Shown here in pieces: positions 27,132-35,255 of a DNA stretch of 38,604 nt. Made by a program: the position numbers and the translations under genes. Within the stretch, counting starts at the first letter, position 1. The number at the start of each line of letters is the position of its first letter. This DNA is from Verrucomicrobiaceae bacterium (GTDB lineage: Bacteria; Verrucomicrobiota; Verrucomicrobiia; Verrucomicrobiales; V1-33): the NCBI GenBank assembly GCA_027483175.1, contig JAIXVE010000107.1, forward strand, positions 1 through 38,604, given 5' to 3'. The notes beneath the pieces were generated by a model. That model was given only the letters and a program-made list of their open reading frames with translations, did not search any database and was not told the DNA's origin.

Positions 27132-30100
27132 TCACTCCTCCCAGCCGAGGCCCAGCTTTTTCAGTTCGGTCAGGAGGGCGTCGAGATTCCACTCGTAGAG
27201 GCGGTGGTTGCCATTGAGGAGGAACAGACGGCGGCTGTCGGCGCTGAAGGTCACCGCTTTGATGTCACGGCAGCGCGGGGTATACAATTCGATGAGCTTC
27301 CGCCCGTCCGGAATGCTCCGGATAGCGAGACGGTCGGTGTGTTCCTCGACAGCGGCGAGCCGGGAGTCCGGGCTGATGGCGGCGTGGCCAAAGTCGTTGC
27401 CGGACACGACGCAGACACTTTGCCACCGCTGCTTCCAGTCCGTCGTGGACAGCAGGCGGAAATTTCTCCGGGAGCGGGTGAGCATCCATTCTTCGTCCTG
27501 ACTGAAGAGGGCTTTGCCGGCCCATTCGCCAAAATCGAGGTGCTGCAGTCGCTTCCCGGAGGTGCCGTCATAGACCGGCAATACTTTCCAGGACAGGGTG
27601 CTGCCACTGAAGCGCAGGCCCGCGCTCCATTCCCCGCGACGGTCCCATGGGGGAAACAGAATGACCATGCGCTGTGGCCCGGCAGAATCCCCTTCCCAGA
27701 GCGAAGTCAGGCCCGCGCTCTGACGCAAAATGGAGCGGGTACCACGAGCATCCATCTGCTGGATCATCCAGTTCCCGGTGCCCGGGACCAGCACCGGCCC
27801 GCCCAGTTGCAGCGTCTGGTCCTTCCAGGTCAGACTGCGGCGATAAATGCCATCGCCCTTACGCTGGGAGGCGAAAAGGTTGGCACTGTCCGGCGCAAAG
27901 ACCGCCGTGACCTCCTTGCTGGCGGGATCGAATGGCCACTCCGCAGCCTCGCGCTGGAGCCGGGTGTCCCACAGCAGCACGCGGTTGTTCAGGCAGGTGG
28001 CGAGAAGCCGGCCATCCCGGCTGACCTCGATCTTTCCCCCGGGCCGCGCGGTGAGATCACGCGTGGTGAGGAACTCCCGGAACACCGCATCGGGCTGGAA
28101 CTCCCGCCGGTTCATAAAGGCATCCGTGCGGCTGATCATGAGGGCCTTCCCGTCCGGGGTGCTGCGCAGCGGCCCCGGACCGCCCGTGATCTGCTGGATC
28201 AGCTCCCCGTCGCGCATGTCCCACAGGCTGGTGATGCCGTCGTTGTTGACGCTCACCGCCGTCCAGGTGCCGGGCAGGGAGTCGATCCTGAGGCATGCGC
28301 CGCCGCTGGCGCGGAAGGTGGCGGCGACCCGATTGTCCCGGATCACGGAAACCTCCGGCGACCGGTCCCGGGCCGCCAGCAGGCCCATCCAACTCCAGTG
28401 CATCGGACGCCTGACTCCCGGCAGGTCGATATGGCTGAGTTGCCGGCCATCGCTGATTTTCCAGAATTCCACCCCATCCGCAGTGGCGAGGGCCAGCCTG
28501 TCCGAGAGTGGGGACCATGTCAGCCCGCGCAATTCCGTCGTTAGGGTCGTGACGGTGCTCTCCCGATCCTCCGTGAACCAGCGGACTTTCAATTCCTTCC
28601 GATCATTGAGCCATGCCACTGCCGGCTCTTTGGGCGAGAGGGCAAAGGGACGCCAATGGGTGGACGGCGCCGCATCCAGCTCCCCGACCCGCCGTTTTTC
28701 CACGGTGTCCCAAATCTCCACCGCCCCGCCATTCACCAGGACCGCCCAGCGACCGGAATCCGATATCTCCATTTGGAGCAGCGAAGGGCCGTCCATGTCG
28801 AGAGACCAAAGCTCGTTGGTCTCCGGTATCGTGCGCAAACTGAGCCGGCGCTTCTGGCCCGTGCGGTCGAGATTCCGGTAGAAGAAGAGGCGGGAGAGGT
28901 CCGCCGTGACGAGCGAGACCTGCCCGAAACTACGGATTTCCTTCCAAGCCATGCGGGAACCCACCTGCCGCAGCTCCGGAAGCGTCAGGACGGAAGCGGC
29001 CACGCTGGCTGCCCGCACCGAGGGAGCCTGCCGCGCCGATTCCTCAAGGAGTGGAAGGAGCACCTCGCGGCGGTTCACGTTGGCCTCCCCGAGCCGCGCC
29101 GCCGCCTGCTCCGCCAGCGCAGTGGCCAGACCTTCACGCAGTTTCAGATTTTTCGCCTCCATGTCGGCGTTAAGGCTGGCGAGCATGAAATTCCGCCAGA
29201 CCACGATGCCGATCACGCCGACGGTGAGCAGCAGCAACGCGGCCCATGCGGGATGCCGTCGCAGCCAGCGCCACACTTGCTCCCGCAACGGCTGCCGGCG
29301 GGCCAGGATCGCATCGCCCCGGAGCCAGCGGCGCAGATCATCCGCCAGTGCTCCGGCGCTGACGTAGCGGCGGGCGGGCAGCTTTTGCAGGGCCCGGCTG
29401 GTGATGATCGCCAGATCGCGCGGCACTTCCCTCGGCAGCGCGCCCGGTGCTTCTTCACTCAATTGCCGCAGCACCGTCGCCAGATTATCCCCGTGGAAGG
29501 GCGGATGTCCGGCCAGCAGTTCGTACAGCATGATCCCTAACGACCAGACATCGCTCGCGGTGCTTGCCGCGTCCTTGCCGCCGCGGGTCAGTTCCGGTGC
29601 CATGTAATTAGGCGTCCCCATCAGAGCCAGGGTCCGCGTCAGGTCGGACTCGCTCCCGAGAAGTTTGGCCAGTCCGAAGTCGCTCACGAACGGCTGCCCG
29701 CTTTCATCGAAGAGGATATTGCCCGGTTTCAAATCGCGATGCAGCACCCCGCGGGTGTGCGCAAACTGCACCGCCTCCGCCACCGTGGCGAGGAGTTCCG
29801 CAATGACCCGCCACTTTCCCCCGTAAGCCGCGATGCGTGCCGCAAGGGTGCCGCCCGTGGCCAGCTTCATGGAAAAAAACGGGGTGCCGTCCTCTTCGCC
29901 GGATTCATACACGGGAAGGATGCCGGGATGCTCCAGCCGCGCCATGGCCTCCGCCTCAAGCCGGAACCGCTGCCGCGCCTCCGGCGAATGCAGTTCCCCT
30001 CCCGGCAGAGCCTTGAGCGCCACCTCCCTCGACGGGTCTTTCTGTTGAGCCCGGTAAACCACTCCCATGCCGCCGCGGGCCAGCAATTCCAACAGTTCAT

Positions 30101-30263
30101 ACTCCCCCAGCCGGCCGATCCCGCCGTCGGGCGGTTCCGGCCCGAGCGCCCCCAGCAGCAGGCAGGCCGGGCACTCGCGTCCGGAAGCCCCATCCATAGC
30201 ACTGCCGCAACCGCTGCAGTGCGGGGACAGCGCGCCGGGATCCTCGTTTTCAGTTTCCGCCAT
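27132..30263 (-). CDS. Transmembrane Ser/Thr protein kinase with C-terminal WD40/propeller-like region
   Basis: 1043 aa; ARGGMGVVYRAQ, HRDLKPGNILFDESGQPFVSDFGLAKLLG, GTPNYMAPE; TM AALLLLTVGVIGIVVW; N-terminal CSGCG...CPACLL. Confidence 0.93.
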   Translation of the reverse strand: MAETENEDPGALSPHCSGCGSAMDGASGRECPACLLLGALGPEPPDGGIGRLGEYELLELLARGGMGVVYRAQQKDPSREVALKALPGGELHSPEARQRFRLEAEAMARLEHPGILPVYESGEEDGTPFFSMKLATGGTLAARIAAYGGKWRVIAELLATVAEAVQFAHTRGVLHRDLKPGNILFDESGQPFVSDFGLAKLLGSESDLTRTLALMGTPNYMAPELTRGGKDAASTASDVWSLGIMLYELLAGHPPFHGDNLATVLRQLSEEAPGALPREVPRDLAIITSRALQKLPARRYVSAGALADDLRRWLRGDAILARRQPLREQVWRWLRRHPAWAALLLLTVGVIGIVVWRNFMLASLNADMEAKNLKLREGLATALAEQAAARLGEANVNRREVLLPLLEESARQAPSVRAASVAASVLTLPELRQVGSRMAWKEIRSFGQVSLVTADLSRLFFYRNLDRTGQKRRLSLRTIPETNELWSLDMDGPSLLQMEISDSGRWAVLVNGGAVEIWDTVEKRRVGELDAAPSTHWRPFALSPKEPAVAWLNDRKELKVRWFTEDRESTVTTLTTELRGLTWSPLSDRLALATADGVEFWKISDGRQLSHIDLPGVRRPMHWSWMGLLAARDRSPEVSVIRDNRVAATFRASGGACLRIDSLPGTWTAVSVNNDGITSLWDMRDGELIQQITGGPGPLRSTPDGKALMISRTDAFMNRREFQPDAVFREFLTTRDLTARPGGKIEVSRDGRLLATCLNNRVLLWDTRLQREAAEWPFDPASKEVTAVFAPDSANLFASQRKGDGIYRRSLTWKDQTLQLGGPVLVPGTGNWMIQQMDARGTRSILRQSAGLTSLWEGDSAGPQRMVILFPPWDRRGEWSAGLRFSGSTLSWKVLPVYDGTSGKRLQHLDFGEWAGKALFSQDEEWMLTRSRRNFRLLSTTDWKQRWQSVCVVSGNDFGHAAISPDSRLAAVEEHTDRLAIRSIPDGRKLIELYTPRCRDIKAVTFSADSRRLFLLNGNHRLYEWNLDALLTELKKLGLGWEE

Positions 30264-30265
30264 AC

Positions 30266-31009
30266 TTATCCGTTCCCGTTTGGCGGACCGGAGTTGCCCG
30301 GCTCTGAATGATTGATCAGCAGTTTGGCCAGATAGCGAAGTTCCTCATCCACTTCATGCGGGGCGGAGACGGTGACCGAAACTGCCTGCCGCAACAATTC
30401 CCGGAACCGCTGCCGCAACCGGTGGATGGCCGCCTTCAGCGCCGAAAGGCTCAGGCCGAGTGATGCCGCCGCTTCCTCATAGGCAGGCGGAACCCCGGTG
30501 CCCGGCAGGTAAAACCGCAGCAATTCGAATTCGCGTTGCTGGTCTCTGGCCAAGAATTCCGCCTGCACCGCCTTCAGCGTGGAGTCCACCAGCGACAATG
30601 CCCATTCACGGTCGAACAGGCTGTCGGATGTCGATTGATCATCCATCATCTCCGGGCTGCTGTCATCGAAATCCTCCAGACTCAGCGGCGCGACGCCCCT
30701 GCCCCGTTTCAGAGCCTGCTGGCTCCGCAGGTGATGGTCCATCACGTGCCGAAGCGTGCCGAGGAGGAAATTGCGGAAACGGCCCTTCAGCCGGTCCGCC
30801 CGTTTCCATAAGCGGGATTCCACCAGCTTCAGAAGAAAGGCCTGGGTCAGGTCTTCAGCGTCCTCAAGGGGCAGGCCGCTGGCCTTGAGAAAAGCAAGCA
30901 CCGGCCTTCGGTAGGCATGACAGAGGTTCGCCAGCGCCTCCCGCCCAGCGGTGTCGCCATTCAACGTGGCATCCGCCAACAGGGTCCATCGGGTGGTGGG
31001 AAATGACAT
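30266..31009 (-). CDS. ECF-type RNA polymerase sigma factor
   Basis: 247 aa; MSFPTTRWTLLADA...EDAEDLTQAFLLKLVE...EEAAASLGLSLSALKAAIHRLRQRFRELL; 2 bp from the kinase gene. Confidence 0.9.
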   Translation of the reverse strand: MSFPTTRWTLLADATLNGDTAGREALANLCHAYRRPVLAFLKASGLPLEDAEDLTQAFLLKLVESRLWKRADRLKGRFRNFLLGTLRHVMDHHLRSQQALKRGRGVAPLSLEDFDDSSPEMMDDQSTSDSLFDREWALSLVDSTLKAVQAEFLARDQQREFELLRFYLPGTGVPPAYEEAAASLGLSLSALKAAIHRLRQRFRELLRQAVSVTVSAPHEVDEELRYLAKLLINHSEPGNSGPPNGNG

Positions 31010-31457
31010 CGCTTCTTCACCATCTATCCCCTAAACCTCTCTCGGCGCAAGACGCCACAACGCCGGGCCGACTCATCGAGGCGTCCAACAGTTCTCTCGT
31101 GCCCATGCCAGCGAATCCGGTGCCCGGAAAAATCCCACCGGTCCGACGCACCACTTCACACTCGCCGGCCACCGCCCCGAGCACCTCCATCATCGCCAAG
31201 ACCTCCTCGAGTCACCCGGCAGGCCTCACACCTGGAATTGTGAATGCCCCCGGCTTCGCCACCACCTTGATCATCACCAATGCCAAGTCACCATGGAAGT
31301 CGTTGCCAATTCCGTTGGCTCGGAAATCATGAGCGAAAGGCAGTCATATCCATTGAATCTCAGGACGTTGGAAGAAAAGGACACCCGGCCGAACGCCCCG
31401 GTTGAAAATGGATATTCGACCAGATATAGTGAAATAATAAACTCTTCGCCAGAAAAC

Positions 31458-31901
31458 ATGAAACCCAAAACGAAAACTGATTGGGAAGCTCGATTTGCTT
31501 GTGAGAAGCCCTTGCAAGTAAAGACGATTGATAAGGCCTTCGCGGGGATTCCAGCAGGAGCCACAATGCTGATTGTCACTCCAAAGATGGTTGATGAGGT
31601 CATTCGGAATGTGCCTATGGGATCGGTCGTCGATCAGTCCACCATTCGCAGGGTATTGGCGAAGAAGCACAAAGCAGACTATGCGTGCCCCGTTACGACG
31701 GGAATTGCACTGAGGGTTGTTTCGGAAAGAGCCTATCTGCGATCTCAATGTGAATCGAATCAATCCGACGTCACACCATTCTGGCGAGCCGTGGATCCGA
31801 GCAGCGATCTGGCTGAGAAGCTGGCGTGCGGTAGATCATACATTCTCCAGAAGCTGAACGAAGAAGTGGCCGAACCATCCGCTCCATCCCTCGGCGGGTA
31901 A
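31458..31901 (+). CDS. MGMT-family / alkyltransferase-like DNA-binding protein
   Basis: DWEARFACEKPLQVKTIDKAFAGIPAGATMLIVTPKMVDEVIRNVPMGSVVDQSTIRRVLAKKHKADYACPVTTGIALRVVSE...TPFWRAV; recognised from pattern memory. Confidence 0.65.
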   Translation: MKPKTKTDWEARFACEKPLQVKTIDKAFAGIPAGATMLIVTPKMVDEVIRNVPMGSVVDQSTIRRVLAKKHKADYACPVTTGIALRVVSERAYLRSQCESNQSDVTPFWRAVDPSSDLAEKLACGRSYILQKLNEEVAEPSAPSLGG

Positions 31902-31909
31902 CGTTCCTG
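31868..31909 (+). other. attC-like site 1 (tentative)
   Basis: GGCCGAAC-C-ATCCGC...GCGGGT-AAC-GTTCC; two-block dyad overlapping the end of the MGMT-like gene. Confidence 0.35.
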
Positions 31910-31962
31910 TTTGAATTCGGGCTTTCCCGCCGTTCATGCGCTAGCTGTTCTCTCCGATTCGA

Positions 31963-32370
31963 GTGTATCTCGAAACTTCCTTTTCCGCCGTCATGGATTT
32001 CCTGCCACCCAAAGACTTGGAGGATTTCATCATCACTGAGGTGCTCCGAACCGAAATTGATCAGATGATGGAAGATGGGCAGCGATTCGATGTGACTACC
32101 ACGTTTGTCGCTCATCACCAGCGTCGAGGCAGCCACAGCCTGGACACGACCAGGAGAGCCTCGCCAGCCACGATGACAGTGCGTTGTCGGAAGTCAGACA
32201 TTGCTGGCTGGAGCGATTTGGTCTGCGATTTTGCCGCTGAGCCCACCACGCCATCTGGCACAGGCAAATATTGGAGGCTCACTGCCAGCGTCCGGCAAGA
32301 CGAGAAGGGCTTCTATCTCACTCGACGCCAGTTCTCGCCTTCACGTGACGCTCCGGGGAGAGATGCGTGA
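31963..32370 (+). CDS. Hypothetical protein
   Basis: 135 aa; start uncertain. Confidence 0.45.
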   Translation: MYLETSFSAVMDFLPPKDLEDFIITEVLRTEIDQMMEDGQRFDVTTTFVAHHQRRGSHSLDTTRRASPATMTVRCRKSDIAGWSDLVCDFAAEPTTPSGTGKYWRLTASVRQDEKGFYLTRRQFSPSRDAPGRDA

Positions 32371-32408
32371 CCATTGATCTGCAGACAAACCACAGTGAGC
32401 TTTACCAA

Positions 32409-32543
32409 GAGCGAACAATCCGTTCGCTCACCGCCCGCAACCACGCCATCCCAGCGGTCCGGGCAGAAGACGAGTCACGCGCCACCCTCAAAACAAATCT
32501 TGCCCCCGCCTCCTGACCGGATACACTGCTTCACGTTCGCTCC
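32409..32543 (+). other. attC-like site 2 (tentative)
   Basis: GAGCGAAC-A-ATCCG ... CGGAT-...-GTTCGCTCC; GAGCGAAC also pairs locally with GTTCGCTC at 32422-32429. Confidence 0.35.
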
Positions 32544-32544
32544 A

Positions 32545-32703
32545 ATGATGAGATCGCTCGCAAGTTTTCTGACGGTATTCGCACTATGGCTCAGTGGGAG
32601 TTGCACCAGTTCAGCAGCGTTTGTCTATCACAGTGGAATCACGACCGAGGTCTATGCGGGACAGCCAATGACAACTCGGGCAGCTTTGCTTGAACGTCGC
32701 TGA
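32545..32703 (+). CDS. Short lipoprotein-like ORF
   Basis: MMRSLASFLTVFALWLSGSCTSSAAFVYHSG, lipobox LSGSC; 52 aa. Confidence 0.4.
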   Translation: MMRSLASFLTVFALWLSGSCTSSAAFVYHSGITTEVYAGQPMTTRAALLERR

Positions 32704-32708
32704 AGAAG

Positions 32709-33281
32709 ATGCGCCGACGCCATGTTATCCTTGTAAGCCTTGCCGCCCTATTAATCGGCGGATGGTTGCTCGCACCGCGCATCGCAGTTTGGTCGATGGT
32801 GCTGGCCACCAAAAAAGGTGAAGAATCTTCGCAGGCGGCGCGGGACCGAATAGTCTTCTTTGGAGAGCGGGCGATTCAACCGACCATCGCAAGTATTGAG
32901 GAGCATTCTCCCTGGCAGCGTCGATACTGCTACCTGCCAAGCGCCCTTCAGAAAATCGGTGGATCGGCCCATCAGGACCTCCTTGCTGCGATCGATCAGC
33001 AGTACGACCCAAAGAAGCGTGCCCATCTCATCTCCGCCCTACAGTCCGCCTTCGATGACTACTCACGATTGGACACGATTATCCAGGATCATGAGGCAGG
33101 AACCATCTCTGAGATTGCTTTTGTCTTCATGGAGTCCGGTATCAGGCGTTCTTTCCCTGATGCGCCAGAACTGCTGACGGAGGGTTGGGCCCTCAATTCT
33201 GCCTTCAAGGCCTACTGGAAAAGACGCAGCGAACAAGACGTGGGTGGACAACCCGCTGCCCCGCCGAGAGTCGGAAATTGA
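32709..33281 (+). CDS. Hypothetical membrane-anchored protein
   Basis: 190 aa, N-terminal TM helix ILVSLAALLIGGWLLAPRIAVW. Confidence 0.6.
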   Translation: MRRRHVILVSLAALLIGGWLLAPRIAVWSMVLATKKGEESSQAARDRIVFFGERAIQPTIASIEEHSPWQRRYCYLPSALQKIGGSAHQDLLAAIDQQYDPKKRAHLISALQSAFDDYSRLDTIIQDHEAGTISEIAFVFMESGIRRSFPDAPELLTEGWALNSAFKAYWKRRSEQDVGGQPAAPPRVGN

Positions 33282-33359
33282 ACCCTAATGCAAACCTTTA
33301 CTCTGAATCGACCCGGCGCTCCCCGTAGCGGGTGCCACCAATTCGACTTTCGCGAGAAA

Positions 33360-33779
33360 ATGAGCACTGAGATCGTCGATACTTGGAATGCCGTGCTCGC
33401 CAAAGAGGCGAAGTCGGGCGTCACCAGCCTCTCTGAGCAGGAACGGACCATTTATTTCGTGAATCGCTTCATCCGTGATTTCTCCAATGGCGGCCTGATC
33501 GGCTTTCTCTATAACCTCTCACCTGAGTGGAGATTGCTCGAATCCTTTGAAGAAGCAATCCGAAGGGTCGGGTGTGAGTCGATCGCTGCGGTGATTGCTG
33601 ACGTCCGGATGGTCTTTCAGAACGCCGGCGAGCTCGAAGAAAGGAAAGAGACATGGTCCGATTACCTCTCCCGCCTCGACCCGTCTGGCAGGCTTCTCTC
33701 GCTCGATTCAAAGTTCACGGGAGCAGATGAGGAGCTATGGGGGCGGCTGGAAGATTTCACGAAGGAATTGAACAAATGA
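33360..33779 (+). CDS. DUF4375/DMP19-like protein
   Basis: SLSEQERTIYFVNRFIRDFSNGGLIGFLYNLSPEWRLLESFEEAIRRVGCESIAAVIADV. Confidence 0.75.
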   Translation: MSTEIVDTWNAVLAKEAKSGVTSLSEQERTIYFVNRFIRDFSNGGLIGFLYNLSPEWRLLESFEEAIRRVGCESIAAVIADVRMVFQNAGELEERKETWSDYLSRLDPSGRLLSLDSKFTGADEELWGRLEDFTKELNK

Positions 33780-33783
33780 AGAG

Positions 33784-33833
33784 GGCGAACCAGGCGGCAC
33801 AGACACCTCCGGGCCTGACCTTTAACGTTCTCC
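33784..33833 (+). other. attC-like site 3 (tentative)
   Basis: GGCGAAC-CAGGC...GCCTG-ACCTTTAAC-GTTCTCC. Confidence 0.4.
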
Positions 33834-33864
33834 AGGACAAGATTCACAACCAACCACAACAACC

Positions 33865-34242
33865 ATGGGATTAATGAACGCAATATTCGGCACCGCCTCA
33901 CAGATCGACCCAAACGAGCTCGCCTCTGAATTCGGACCACTCCTGATCGATGGAGAAGAGATCACGGGCGCATTTAAAGTCGTAAGAGATTTATTCGTCT
34001 TCACCCAATGCAGGCTCATCATTGCAGACAAACAGGGAATCACTGGCAAGAAGGTGGAATATCACTCGATACCCTACAAATCAATCAGCCAATTCTCTGT
34101 TGAGACCGCTGGACGCTTTGATCTGGATGTGGAACTCAAAATATACATCTCCAGCAATCCAATCCCTCTGAAGAGGGAATTCAAGAAGGGCACTGATATT
34201 ATTCAGATCCAAAAGCTTTTAGCGAAATACATCATGCAATAG
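33865..34242 (+). CDS. Bacterial PH-domain protein
   Basis: 125 aa; EEITGAFKVVRDLFVFTQCRLIIADKQGITGKKVEYHSIPYKSISQFSVETAGRFDLDVELKIYIS. Confidence 0.92.
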   Translation: MGLMNAIFGTASQIDPNELASEFGPLLIDGEEITGAFKVVRDLFVFTQCRLIIADKQGITGKKVEYHSIPYKSISQFSVETAGRFDLDVELKIYISSNPIPLKREFKKGTDIIQIQKLLAKYIMQ

Positions 34243-34315
34243 AATGAGAACGCGCCTCACCACGTCTCCGCTAGTGAGTGAGCCATCACTTCCACGCTCA
34301 GCCCAGAATAAAGCC

Positions 34316-34999
34316 ATGACCACTCCCGACAGTGCCATTCCTAGATCTTGGATCACAGCAGGCTATTCACGACTTTGGGGCACCAAAGGGACTTACTCAT
34401 CGGTCGCCTATGAACGCCTTCCATCACTCCCTGCCGTTGACGCATCATTCTCTTGGTTGGCGAGCGTGCCCGATCGTGACTACAGCTCGACCTTGGACAG
34501 CGATGAGAACAAACTTCAGAGTTTGCCCCGCATCCAGGAGGAGCTATCCCGTCTTGGATTCGCCCTTCCAGAGGACTTCGTGACGTTCCTTGGCAGGCAG
34601 GACATTCATGGACGCATCCCGACTTGCACGAATTGCTACCTGGAGTTGTCAGAATCCGTAACCGAATTGCCGGGTTTTCCGGGCAGTTACGTCGTAAGGT
34701 TCATGAACGACTCGCAGTGTTGTGTTCTTTGGCATCTTCTGTTTCAGCCCTCCAGTACAGTGCGCGTGCTTGCATCGTCGTTCTTTCTGGAGCGGGACAT
34801 CTTCGACGCGATGGAGTATGCGGCGGACGATGATCAGCCCTTAGCCTATGAGGACGCACTTTCCGACGCCTGCATCTGTGCCGAGTCGTTCGGCGAGTTT
34901 ATTTGCCGATTCGGAATCGAGAACATGATTTGGTTCGCCACACACGATAATGAGACTCTTTCACCGGTCGAACAGCGATACCTCGACGAAGCCAAGTAG
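34316..34999 (+). CDS. SMI1/KNR4 (SUKH)-like protein
   Basis: EELSRLGFALPEDFVTFLGRQDIHGRIPTCTNCYLELSESV...FPGSYVVRFMNDSQCCVLWHLLF. Confidence 0.6.
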   Translation: MTTPDSAIPRSWITAGYSRLWGTKGTYSSVAYERLPSLPAVDASFSWLASVPDRDYSSTLDSDENKLQSLPRIQEELSRLGFALPEDFVTFLGRQDIHGRIPTCTNCYLELSESVTELPGFPGSYVVRFMNDSQCCVLWHLLFQPSSTVRVLASSFFLERDIFDAMEYAADDDQPLAYEDALSDACICAESFGEFICRFGIENMIWFATHDNETLSPVEQRYLDEAK

Positions 35000-35040
35000 G
35001 GCCGCACAGAACGGATGCAGGCAAAGGCTCGGAGGACGCG

Positions 35041-35181
35041 GGGAAGCTGACCTTTGATCCGATGTTTTTCACATCCGTCAGGCTCGAGGGCGGCACCATC
35101 GCATGGCCAAATGGCGCTGACCTTGCTCCTGAATACGTGGCAAAACGACTTGTCGAACAAGGCGTCGCTCCTGACTCCTGA
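35041..35181 (+). pseudogene. DUF2442-like C-terminal fragment
   Basis: Manual translation KLTFDPMFFTSVRLEGGTIAWPNGADLAPEYVAKRLVEQGVAPDS*; not in the ORF track (<60 aa). Confidence 0.6.
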
Positions 35182-35255
35182 CCCGCCGCCCCGCCGTCCG
35201 TCAATTCGCGGGCCCTTTTACTTTCGCGTAGCTGCGCGCATCGCTGGCTCGCTTG

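Noticed and set aside
27090-28881. Plus-strand ORFs opposite the Ser/Thr kinase (484 aa, 344 aa)
   Set aside because: Antisense shadow ORFs; kinase motifs on the minus strand are unambiguous.
33779-34316. attC-like site expected between the PH and SUKH-like genes
   Set aside because: Sequence after 34242 (GAACGCGCCTCACC...GTGAGTGAG) has a weak dyad but lacks the ACGTTC end; not counted as a site.
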